A stretch of DNA of 64,000 nucleotides from positions 338,699-402,698 of the forward strand of contig JAOWCC010001616.1 in assembly GCA_030867875.1 (NCBI GenBank), given 5' to 3'. A program made the translations under genes and the position numbers. The notes under the pieces are model-generated. The model ran no database searches. It had not been told where the DNA came from and saw nothing but the letters and a program-made list of their open reading frames with translations. The DNA comes from Actinernus sp. WN-2022. Lineage: Eukaryota > Cnidaria > Anthozoa > Actiniaria > Actinernidae. Shown here in pieces: positions 1-10,000 of the stretch (positions within the stretch are counted from its first letter, which is position 1; each line of letters starts with the position of its first letter).

Positions 1-730
1 CCCCATAAAATACCTAGAGATCAGGAACTCGCCTTTTTGCCGTTTTCTTGAAAGGGCAAATGACAGCTAAAGATTTTTCTGGCCTTTCTAGCCTATAATT
101 TACTTGTGTTGTGTTAGATCTATCCCATAATTTCTTTATTGGAGAGCTAGAGGTTTGGGTTTGGTTAGAAAAAGGCCATTTTCTGGTATTTGTACTCAAT
201 ATACAGGAAACGTCCATCGATTAATCTTAATCTACAGGAAGAGAACGTTGTATTGCCGTATTGTGCATCGAAATCCATTAAAAGCTCGAGAAATGGCGCC
301 ACATTGACATTTAGGTAACATAAGTAAGATAATGTGTACCTGTTGTCTTTAAAAGCCAGAAAGTCACTGTTCAACTTTTTTTCCCCGATTTCTGTCAGAC
401 CTAGCGGAAAATGCTCATTGCCACTAAGCAAATCGTCACGCCAAACTTCAGGCAAATCGGATGTTCACGAAAAAGTTCGAAATTCTACACCCCTCCACTC
501 AAAACACCCTCCCCCCATAAAATACCTAGAGATCAGGAACTCGTCTTTTTGCCGTTTTCTTGAAAGGGCAAATGACAGCTAAAGATTTTTCTGGCCTTTC
601 TAGCCTATAATTTACTTGGGTTGTGTTAGATCTATCCCATAATTTCTTTATTGGAGAGCTAGAGGTTTGGGTTTGGTTAGAAAAAGGCGATTTTCTTGTA
701 TTTGTACTCAATATACAGGAAACTTCCATC

Positions 731-744
731 GATTAATCTTAATC
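731..744. other. GATTAATCTTAATC quasi-palindrome (representative, m2)
   Basis: GATTAA and TTAATC are exact reverse complements separated by TC. The motif is at offsets 214-227 and is intact in almost all monomers; exceptions include 26059 (ATTAAACTTAATC) and 44867 (GATTAGTCTT). It could bind an AT-rich-recognising protein as a dimer, but nothing in the sequence proves this. Confidence 0.5.
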
Positions 745-824
745 TACAGGAAGAGAACGTTGTATTGCCGTATAGTGCATCGAAATCCATTAAAAGCTCG
801 AGAAATGGCGCCACATTGACATTT

Positions 825-853
825 AGGTAACATAAGTAAGTTAATGTGTACCT
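825..853. other. Imperfect dyad in the middle of the monomer (representative, m2)
   Basis: AGGTAACATAA and TTAATGTGTACCT face each other around a GTAAG centre. The outer five bases AGGTA/TACCT pair perfectly and the inner arms pair with two unpaired bases. The segment is at offsets 308-336 in every monomer. K-type and S-type monomers weaken it (AAGTAACATAA). Whether it forms a hairpin in vivo is unknown. Confidence 0.6.
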
Positions 854-1021
854 GTTGTCTTTAAAAGCCAGAAAGTCACTTTTCAACTTTTTTCCCCCGA
901 TTTTTGTCAGACCTAGCGGAAAATGCTCATTGTCACTAAGCAAATCGTCACGCCAAACTTCAGGCAAATCGGTTGTTCACGAAAAAGTTCGAAATTCTAC
1001 ACCCATCCACTCAAAACACCC

Positions 1022-1039
1022 TCCCCCCCCCCTCCCCCC
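1022..1039 (-). other. Terminal C-rich tract = minus-strand G-quadruplex candidate (representative, m2)
   Basis: On the minus strand the monomer junction reads as G6, A, a longer G run, A, then GTGTTTTGAGTGG and GGG(G) a few bases on. This gives at least four runs of three or more G within about 40 bases. The tract recurs once per monomer, always on the same strand. The plus strand is correspondingly a C-rich i-motif candidate. In S-type monomers only G6-A-GGG remains at the junction. Confidence 0.7.
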
Positions 1040-2344
1040 ATAAAATACCTAGAGATCAGGAACTCGTCTTTTTGCCGTTTTCTTGAAATGGCAAATGACA
1101 GCTAAAGATTTTTCTGGCCTTTCTAACCTATAATTTACTTGTGTTGTGTTAGATCTATCCCATAATTTCTTTATTGGAGAGCTAGAGGTTTGGGTTTGGT
1201 TAGAAAAAGGCCATTTTCTGGTATTTGTACTCAATATACAGTAAACTTCCATCGATTAATCTTAATCTACAGGAAGAGAACGTTGTATTGCCGTATAGTG
1301 CATCGAAATCCATTAAAAGCTCGAGAAATGGCGCCACATTGACATTTAGGTAACATAAGTAAGTTAATGTGTACCTGTTGTCTTTAAAAGCCAGAAAGTC
1401 ACTTTTCAACATTTTTTCCCCGATTTTTGTCAGACCTAGCGGAAATCGCTCATTGTCACTAAGCAAATCGTCACGCCAAACTTCAGGCAAATCGGTTGTT
1501 CACGAAAAAGTTCGAAATTCCACACCCCTCCACTCAAAACACCCCCCCCCCCCCTCCCCCCATAAAATACCTAGAGATCAGGAACTCGTCTTTTTGCCGT
1601 TTTCTTGAAAGGGCAAATGACAGCTAAATATTTTTCTGGCCTTTCTAGCCTATAATTTACTTGTGTTGTGTTAGATCTATCCCATAATTTCTTTATTGGA
1701 GAGCTAGAGGTTTGGGTTTGGTTAGAAAAAGGCCATTTTCTGGTATTTGTACTCAATATACAGGAAACGTCCATCGATTAATCTTAATCTACAGGAAGAG
1801 AACGTTGTATTGCCGTATTGTGTATCGAAATCCATTAAAAGCTCGAGAAATGGCGCCACATTGACATTTAGGTAACATAAGTAAGTTAATGTGTACCTGT
1901 TGTCTTTAAAAGCCAGAAAGTCACTTTTCAATTTTTTTTTCTCGATTTTTGTCAGACCTAGCGGAAAATGCTCATTGTCACTAAGCAAATCGTCACGCCA
2001 AACTTCAGGCAAATCGGTTGTTCACGAAAAAGTTCGAAAATCTACACCCCTCCACTCAAAACACCCTCCCCCCCCTCCTCCCCCCATAAAATACCTAGAG
2101 ATCAGGAACTCGTCTTTTTGCCGTTTTCTTGAAAGGGCAAATGACAGCTAAAGATTTTTCTGGCCTTTCTAGCCTATAATTTACTTGTGTTGTGTTAGAT
2201 CTATCCCATAATTTCTTTATTGGAGAGCTAGAGGTTTGGGTTTGGTTAGACAAAGGCCATTTTCTGGTATTTGTACTCAATATACAGGAAACTTCCATCG
2301 ATTAATCTTAATCTACAGGAAGAGAACGTTGTATTGCCGTATAG

Positions 2345-2733
2345 ACCCTATGCAGAAAGCTGGAACCTAATTTACGTAAATTCAGAATTTTAACATTTGA
2401 AGAAAAATTGACACTGTATCCTGAAAGAGCAAGTACAAGTTATTCATCATGTGCAATTTAATAGTTTTATAACAAATTTCTCCAAAGTTATTACCATTTA
2501 CCGCTCAGGAAAAACATGAAAGCGAGGCTGGTAGGGCCTGGCTGACTATTTTCATAAAAATCTCTCTTATTTCAAAAGTTTATTACTCTGTAGCAATGTA
2601 ACTTATAACACTCAAATTTCACAGGATTACTTATTTTTGCATGTTCTTTTACGTGACAATGTTGGTTTTCACAAATATTTATTGCTGACTGGAGAAATCC
2701 CGTTGTAATGAAAATGTCCTTTATGCATAGGGT
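2345..2733. mobile_element. Non-autonomous TIR element (MITE-like), copy 1
   Basis: This 389-bp AT-rich segment interrupts m5 and is unrelated to the satellite. Its ends form a 15-bp terminal inverted repeat: ACCCTATGCAGAAAG at 2345-2359 against CTTTATGCATAGGGT at 2719-2733, with one mismatch (G at position 11). GTATAG flanks it at 2339-2344 and 2734-2739, while uninterrupted monomers have a single GTATAG in GCCGTATAGTGC. This gives an empty-site comparison and a 6-bp target duplication. Because TATA is palindromic, a shorter TA duplication with a longer imperfect TIR is also possible. A perfect 14-bp palindrome, AATTTACGTAAATT, lies at 2369-2382. No transposase frame exists, so mobilisation would need an enzyme from elsewhere. 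The superfamily is not assigned. It differs from copies 2 and 3 at 2355, 2557 and 2607. Confidence 0.88.
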
Positions 2734-4041
2734 GTATAGTGCATCGAAATCCATTACAAGCTCGAGAAATGGCGCCACATTGACATTTAGGTAACATAAG
2801 TAAGTTAATGTGTACCTGTTGTCTTCAAAAGCCAGAAAGTCACTTTTCAACTTTTTTCCCCCGATTTTTGTCAGACCTAGCGGAAAATGCTCATTGTCAC
2901 TAAGCAAATAGTCACGCCAAACTTCAGGCAAATCGGTTGTTCACGAAAAAGTTCGAAATTCCACACCCCTCCATTCAAAACACCCCCCCCCCCCTCCCCC
3001 CATAAAATACCTAGAGATCAGGAACTCGTCTTTTTGCCGTTTTCTTGAAAGGGTAAATGACAGCTAAAGATTTTTCTGGCCTTTCTAGCCTATAATTTAC
3101 TTGTGTTGTGTTAGATCTATCCCATAATTTCTTTATTGGAGAGCTAGAGGTTTGGGTTTGGTTAGAAAAAGGCCATTTTCTGGTATTTGTACTCAATATA
3201 CAGGTAACTTCCATCGATTAATCTTAATCTACAGGAAGAGAACGTTGTATTGCCGTATAGTGCATCGAAATCCATTACAAGATCGAGAAATGGCGCCACA
3301 TTGACATTTAGGTAACATAAGTAAGTTAATGTGTACCTGTTGTCTTCAAAAGCCAGAAAGTCACTTTTCAACTTTTTCTCCCCGATTTTTGTCAGACCTA
3401 GCGGAAAATGCTCATTGTCACTAAGCAAATCGTCACGCCAAACTTCAGGCAAATCGGTTGTTCACGAAAAAGTTCGAAATTCCACACCCCTCCACTCAAA
3501 ACACCCCCCCCCTCCCCCCATAAAATACCTAGAGATCAGGAACTCGTCTTTTTGCCGTTTTCTTGAAAGGGCAAATGACAGCTAAAGATTTTTCTGGCCT
3601 TTCTAGCCTATAATTTACTTGTGTTGTGTTAGATTTATCCCATAATTTCTTTATTGGAGAGCTAGAGGTTTGGTTTGGTTAGAAAAAGGCCATTTTCTGG
3701 TATTTGTACTCAATATACAGGAAACGTCCATCGATTAATCTTAATCTACAGGAAGAGAACGTTGTATTGCCGTATAGTGCATCGAAATCCATTAAAAGCT
3801 CGAGAAATGGCGCCACATTGACATTTAGGTAACATAAGTAAGTTAATGTGTACCTGTTGTCTTTAAAAGCCAGAAAGTCACTTTTCAACATTTTTTCCCC
3901 GATTTTTGTCAGACCTAGCGGAAATCGCTCATTGTCACTAAGCAAATCGTCACGCCAAACTTCAGGCAAATCGGTTGTTCACGAAAAAGTTCGAAATTCT
4001 ACACCCCTCCACTCAAAACACCCTCCCCCCCTCCTCCCCCC

Positions 4042-5087
4042 ATAAAATACCTAGAGATCAGGAACTCGTCTTTTTGCCGTTTCCTTGAAAGGGCAAATGA
4101 CAGCTAAAGATTTTTCTGGCCTTTCTAGCCTATAATTTACTTGTGTTGTGTTAGATCTATCCCATAATTTCTTTATTGGAGAGCTAGAGGTTTGGGTTTG
4201 GTTAGAAAAAGGCCATTTTCTGGTATTTTTACTCAATATACAGCAAACTTCCATCGATTAATCTTAATCTACAGGAAGAGAACGTTGTATTGCCGTATAG
4301 TGCATCGAAATCCATTAAAAGCTCGAGAAATGGCGCCACATTGACATTTAGGTAACATAAGTAAGTTAATGTGTACCTGTTGTCTTCAAAAGCCAGAAAG
4401 TCACTTTTCAACTTTTTCCCCCCGATTTTTGTCAGACCTAGCGGAAAATGCTCATTGTCACTAAGCAAATCGTCACGCCAAACTTCAGGCAAATCGGTTG
4501 TTCACGAAAAAGTTCGAAATTCTACACCCCTCCACTCAAAACACCCTCCCCCCCTCCTCCCCCCATAAAATACCTAGAGATCAGGAACTCGTCTTTTTGC
4601 CGTTTCCTTGAAAGGGCAAATGACAGCTAAAGATTTTTCTGGCCTTTCTAGCCTATAATTTACTTGTGTTGTGTTAGATCTATCCCATAATTTCTTTATT
4701 GGAGAGCTAGAGGTTTGGGTTTGGTTAGAAAAAGGCCATTTTCTGGTATTTTTACTCAATATACAGCAAACTTCCATCGATTAATCTTAATCTACAGGAA
4801 GAGAACGTTGTATTGCCGTATAGTGCATCGAAATCCATTAAAAGCTCGAGAAATGGCGCCACATTGACATTTAGGTAACATAAGTAAGTTAATGTGTACC
4901 TGTTGTCTTCAAAAGCCAGAAAGTCACTTTTCAACTTTTTCCCCCCGATTTTTGTCAGACCTAGCGGAAAATGCTCATTGTCACTAAGCAAATCGTCACG
5001 CCAAACTTCAGGCAAATCGGTTGTTCACGAAAAAGTTCGAAATTCCACACCCCTCCACTCAAAACACCCCCCCCCCCCCCTCCCCCC
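4042..5087. repeat. Near-identical adjacent monomers m8 and m9
   Basis: The units starting at 4042 and 4565 share a set of variants that is otherwise found only at 45695: GTTTCCTTGAA, TATTTTTACTC and CAGCAAACTTCC. They differ mainly in their terminal C tract and the base before it (TTCTACACC against TTCCACACC). This is the signature of a recent one-monomer tandem duplication. The homologous block at 45695 has only one copy, so either the duplication happened here or a loss happened there. Confidence 0.85.
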
Positions 5088-5345
5088 ATAAAATACCTAG
5101 AGATCAGGAACTCGTCTTTTTGCCGTTTTCTTGAAAGGGCAAATGACAGCTAAAGATTTTTCTGGCCTTTCTAGCCTATAATTTACTTGTGTTGTGTTAG
5201 ATTTATCCCATAATTTCTTTATTGGAGAGCTAGAGGTTTGGTTTGGTTAGAAAAAGGCCATTTTCTGGTATTTGTACTCAATATACAGGAAACGTCCATC
5301 GATTAATCTTAATCTACAGGAAGAGAACGTTGTATTGCCGTATAG

Positions 5346-5734
5346 ACCCTATGCATAAAGCTGGAACCTAATTTACGTAAATTCAGAATTTTAACATTTG
5401 AAGAAAAATTGACACTGTATCCTGAAAGAGCAAGTACAAGTTATTCATCATGTGCAATTTAATAGTTTTATAACAAATTTCTCCAAAGTTATTACCATTT
5501 ACCGCTCAGGAAAAACATGAAAGCGAGGCTGGTAGGGCCTGGCTGACTATTTTCATACAAATCTCTCTTATTTCAAAAGTTTATTACTCTGTAGCAATGT
5601 AACTTATGACACTCAAATTTCACAGGATTACTTATTTTTGCATGTTCTTTTACGTGACAATGTTGGTTTTCACAAATATTTATTGCTGACTGGAGAAATC
5701 CCGTTGTAATGAAAATGTCCTTTATGCATAGGGT
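5346..5734. mobile_element. Non-autonomous TIR element (MITE-like), copy 2
   Basis: This copy is 389 bp and interrupts m10 at the same satellite position as copies 1 and 3. It has a perfect 15-bp TIR, ACCCTATGCATAAAG at 5346-5360 and CTTTATGCATAGGGT at 5720-5734. GTATAG repeats flank it at 5340-5345 and 5735-5740. Its interior matches copy 3 throughout, as far as read by eye. It has no coding capacity. The identical insertion site and shared right flank show that it descends from the same insertion as the other copies through array duplication, not from a separate transposition. Confidence 0.9.
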
Positions 5735-7049
5735 GTATAGTGCATCGAAATCCATTACAAGCTCGAGAAATGGCGCCACATTGACATTTAGGTAACATAA
5801 GTAAGTTAATGTGTACCTGTTGTCTTCAAAAGCCAGAAAGTCACTTTTCAACTTTTTCCCCCCGATTTTTGTCAGACCTAGCGGAAAATGCTCATTGTCA
5901 CTAAGCAAATAGTCACGCCAAACTTCAGGCAAATCGGTTGTTCACGAAAAAGTTCGAAATTCCACACCCCTCCATTCAAAACACCCCCCCCCCCTCCCCC
6001 CATAAAATACCTAGAGATCAGGAACTCGTCTTTTTGCCGTTTTCTTGAAAGGGTAAATGACAGCTAAAGATTTTTCTGGCCTTTCTAGCCTATAATTTAC
6101 TTGTGTTGTGTTAGATCTATCCCATAATTTCTTTATTGGAGAGCTAGAGGTTTGGGTTTGGTTAGAAAAAGGCCATTTTCTGGTATTTGTACTCAATACA
6201 CAGGTAACTTCCATCGATTAATCTTAATCTACAGGAAGAGAACGTTGTATTGCCGTATAGTGCATCGAAATCCATTACAAGATCGAGAAATGGCGCCACA
6301 TTGACATTTAGGTAACATAAGTAAGTTAATGTGTACCTGTTGTCTTCAAAAGCCAGAAAGTCACTTTTCAACTTTTTCCCCCCGATTTTTGTCAGACCTA
6401 GCGGAAAATGCTCATTGTCACTAAGCAAATCGTCACGCCAAACTTCAGGCAAATCGGTTGTTCACGAAAAAGTTCGAAATTCCACACCCCTCCACTCAAA
6501 ACACCCCCCCCCCCCCCTCCCCCCATAAAATACCTAGAGATCAGGAACTCGTCTTTTTGCCGTTTTCTTGAAAGGGCAAATGACAGCTAAAGATTTTTCT
6601 GGCCTTTCTAGCCTATAATTTACTTGTGTTGTGTTAGATTTATCCCATAATTTCTTTATTGGAGAGCTAGAGGTTTGTTTTGGTTAGAAAAAGGCCATTT
6701 TCTGGTATTTGTACTCAATATACAGGAAACGTCCATCGATTAATCTTAATCTACAGGAAGAGAACGTTGTATTGCCGTATTGTGTATCGAAATCCATTAA
6801 AAGCTCGAGAAATGGCGCCACATTGACATTTAGGTAACATAAGTAAGTTAATGTGTACCTGTTGTCTTTAAAAGCCAGAAAGTCACTTTTCAACTTTTTT
6901 CCCCCGATTTTTGTCAGACCTAGCGGAAAATGCTCATTGTCACTAAGCAAATCGTCACGCCAAACTTCAGGCAAATCGGTTGTTCACGAAAAAGTTCGAA
7001 ATTCTACACCCCTCCACTCAAAACACCCTCCCCCCCCCCTCCTCCCCCC

Positions 7050-10000
7050 ATAAAATACCTAGAGATCAGGAACTCGTCTTTTTGCCGTTTTCTTGAAAGG
7101 GCAAATGACAGCTAAAGATTTTTCTGGCCTTTCTAGCCTATAATTTACTTGTGTTGTGTTAGATCTATCCCATAATTTCTTTATTGGAGAGCTAGAGGTT
7201 TGGGTTTGGTTAGAAAAAGGCCATTTTCTGGTTTTGTACTCAACATACAGGAAACTTCCATCGATTAATCTTAATCTACAGGAAGAGAACGTTGTATTGC
7301 CGTATAGTGCATCGAAATCCATTAAAAGCTCGAGAAATGGCGCCACATTGACATTTAAGTAACATAAGTAAGTTAATGTGTACCTGTTGTCTTTAAAAGC
7401 CCGAAAGTCACTTTTCAACTTTTTTTCCCCGATTTTTGTCAGACCTAGCGGAAAATGCTCATTGTCACTAAGCAAATCGTCACGCCAAACTTCAGGCAAA
7501 TCGGTTGTTCACGAAAAAGTTCGAAATTCCACACCCCTCCACTCAAAACACCCTCCCCCCATAAAATACCTAGAGATCAGGAACTCGTCTTTTTGCCGTT
7601 TTCTTGAAAGGGCAAATGACAGCTAAAGATTTTTCTGGCCTTTCTAGCCTATAATTTACTTGTGTTGTGTTAGATCTATCCCATAAATTCTTTATTGGAG
7701 AGCTAGAGGTTTGGGTTTGGTTAGAAAAAGGCCATTTTCTGGTATTTGTACTCAATATACAGGAAACGTCCATCGATTAATCTTAATCTACAGGAAGAGA
7801 ACGTTGTATTGCCGTATTGTGCATCGAAATCCATTACAAGCTCGAGAAATGGCGCCACATTGACATTTAGGTAACATAAGTAAGTTAATGTGTACCTGTT
7901 GTCTTTAAAAGCCAGAAAGTCACTTTTCAACATTTTTTCCCCGATTTTTGTCAGACCTAGCGGAAAATGCTCATTGTCACTAAGCAAATCGTGACGCCAA
8001 ACTTCAGGCAAATCGGTTGTTCACGAAAAAGTTCGAAATTCTACACCCCTCCACTCAAAACACCCTCCCCCCCCCCTCTCCCCCCATAAAATACCTAGAG
8101 ATCAGGAACTCGTCTTTTTGCCGTTTTCTTGAAAGGGCAAATGACAGCTACAGATTTTTCTGGCCTTTCTAGCCTATAATTTACTTGTGTTGTGTTAGAT
8201 CTATCCCATAATTTCTTTATTGGAGAGCTAGAGGTTTGGGTTTGGTTAGAAAAAGGCCATTTTCTGGTATTTGTACTCAACATACTGGAAACTTCCATCG
8301 ATTAATCTTAATCTACAGGAAGAGAACGTTGTATTGCCGTATAGTGCATCGAAATCCATTAAAAGCTCGAGAAATGGCGCCACATTGACATTTAAGTAAC
8401 ATAAGTAAGTTAATGTGTACCTCTTGTGTTTAAAAGCCCGAAAGTCACTTTTCAACTTTTTTTCCCCGATTTTTGTCAGACCTAGCGGAAAATGCTCATT
8501 GTCACTAAGCAAATCGTCACGCCAAACTTCAGGCAAATCGGTTGTTCACGAAAAAGTTCGAAATTCCACACCCCTCCACTCAAAACACCCTCCCCCCCCC
8601 CCCTCCCCCCATAAAATACCTAGAGATCAGGAACTCGTCTTTTTGCCGTTTTCTTGAAAGGGCAAATGACAGCTAAAGATTTTTCTGGCCTTTCTAGCCT
8701 ATAATTTACTTGTGTTGTGTTAGATCTATCCCATAATTTCTTTATTGGAGAGCTAGAGGTTTGGGTTTGGTTAGAAAAAGGCCATTTTCTGGTATTTGTA
8801 CTCAATATACAGGAAACTTCCATCGATTAATCTTAATCTACAGGAAGAGAACGTTGTATTGCCGTATAGTGCATCGAAATCCATTACAAGCTCGAGAAAT
8901 GGCGCCACATTGACATTTAGGTAACATAAGTAAGTTAATGTGTACCTGTTGTCTTTAAAAGCCAGAAAGTCACTTTTCAACATTTTTTCCCGGATTTTTG
9001 TCAGACCTAGCGGAAAATGCTCATTGTCACTAAGCAAATCGTCACGCCAAACTTCAGGCAAATCGGTTGTTCACGAAAAAGTTCGAAATTCTACACCCCT
9101 CCACTCAAAACACCCTCCCCCCCCCCCTCCCCCCATAAAATACCTAGAGATCAGGAACTCGTCTTTTTGCCGTTTTCTTGAAAGGGCAAATGACAGCTAA
9201 AGATTTTTCTGGCCTTTCTAGCCTATAATTTACTTGTGTTGTGTTAGATCTATCCCATAATTTCTTTATTGGAGAGCTAGAGGTTTGGGTTTGGTTAGAA
9301 AAAGGCCATTTTCTGGTATTTGTACTCAATATACAGGAAACGTCCATCGATTAATCTTAATCTACAGGAAGAGAACGTTGTATTGCCGTATTGTGTATCG
9401 AAATCCATTACAAGCTCGAGAAATGGCGCCACATTGACATTTAGGTAACATAAGTAAGTTAATGTGTACCTGTTGTCTTTAAAAGCCAGAAAGTCACTTT
9501 TCAACATTTTTTCCCCGATTTTTGTCAGACCTAGCGGAAAATGCTCATTGTCACTAAGCAAATCGTGACGCCAAACTTCAGGCAAACCGGTTGTTCACGA
9601 AAAAGTTCGAAATTCTACACCCCTCCACTCAAAACACCCTCCCCCCCCCTCTCCCCCCATAAAATACCTAGAGATCAGGAACTCGTCTTTTTGCCGTTTT
9701 CTTGAAAGGGCAAATGACAGCTACAGATTTTTCTGGCCTTTCTAGCCTATAATTTACTTGTGTTGTGTTAGATCTATCCCATAATTTCTTTATTGGAGAG
9801 CTAGAGGTTTGGGTTTGGTTAGAAAAAGGCCATTTTCTGGTATTTGTACTCAATATACAGGAAACTTCCATCGATTAATCTTAATCTACAGGAAGAGAAC
9901 GTTGTATTGCCGTATAGTGCATCGAAATCCATTACAAGCTCGAGAAATGGCGCCACATTGACATTTAGGTAACATAAGTAAGTTAATGTGTACCTGTTGT

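Larger units (their letters stand above)
5..2085. repeat. Satellite monomers m1-m4 (left edge block)
   Basis: Four monomers start at 5, 517, 1040 and 1562. They are a loosely related set, not a visible HOR. m1 is 512 bp with the minimal terminal tract (6 C after CCCT), carries the ATTGTGCATC variant and has CGCCTT in place of CGTCTT near its start. m2 has the private variant AAAAAGGCGATTTT. m3 has GGAAATCGCTC, shared with the monomers starting at 3520 and 45172. m4 has AGCTAAATATTTTT, shared only with the left half of the monomer starting at 46216, which links this edge to a block 44 kb away. No gene or unrelated sequence is present. Confidence 0.9.
2086..7049. repeat. Insertion-bearing block, monomers m5-m12
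   Basis: Starts are 2086, 3002, 3520, 4042, 4565, 5088, 6002 and 6525. m5-m7 and m10-m12 are two rounds of the same trimer, about 3.0 kb apart: a monomer split by a 389-bp element, then one with GAAAGGGTAAATG and CAGGTAACTTCC, then one with AGATTTATCC. m8 and m9 between them are near-identical neighbours marked by GTTTCCTTGAA, TATTTTTACTC and CAGCAAACTT. The right halves of both split monomers share AAATAGTCACG and CCATTCAAAAC. The block from m9 onward recurs at 45695. No coding region is supported. Confidence 0.9.

Noticed and set aside
526..729. Minus-strand 67-codon ATG frame repeated in most monomers
   Set aside because: It spans the region between the monomer start and the ATCGAT site, ends at the same CTA each time, is lost in the AGATTTATCC monomers with GGTTTGTTTTGG by a length change, and shows no domain, signal or conserved residues beyond satellite homogenisation.
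896..911. CENP-B box-like match around CCCGATTTTTGTCAG
   Set aside because: The minus-strand core of a CENP-B box needs CCCG, a T three bases on and CGAA at the far end. The last element is TCAG here, so the essential bases fail.
846..1105. Plus-strand 60-86-codon frames per monomer
   Set aside because: They start at GTG or within the satellite, run through the C-rich tract as a proline run, and change frame whenever tract length changes. They are shadows of the repeat.
2572..2931. 119-codon frame running from the satellite into the inserted element
   Set aside because: It starts at TTG in the satellite and ends by chance inside the element; it has no transposase-like features.
7059..7499. 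146-codon minus-strand frames in S monomers (also at 14894, 19589, 48188, 54446, 58612, 60694)
   Set aside because: A one-base loss (GGTTTTG) merely joins the two usual minus-strand frames. It begins at TTG and has no recognisable domain.
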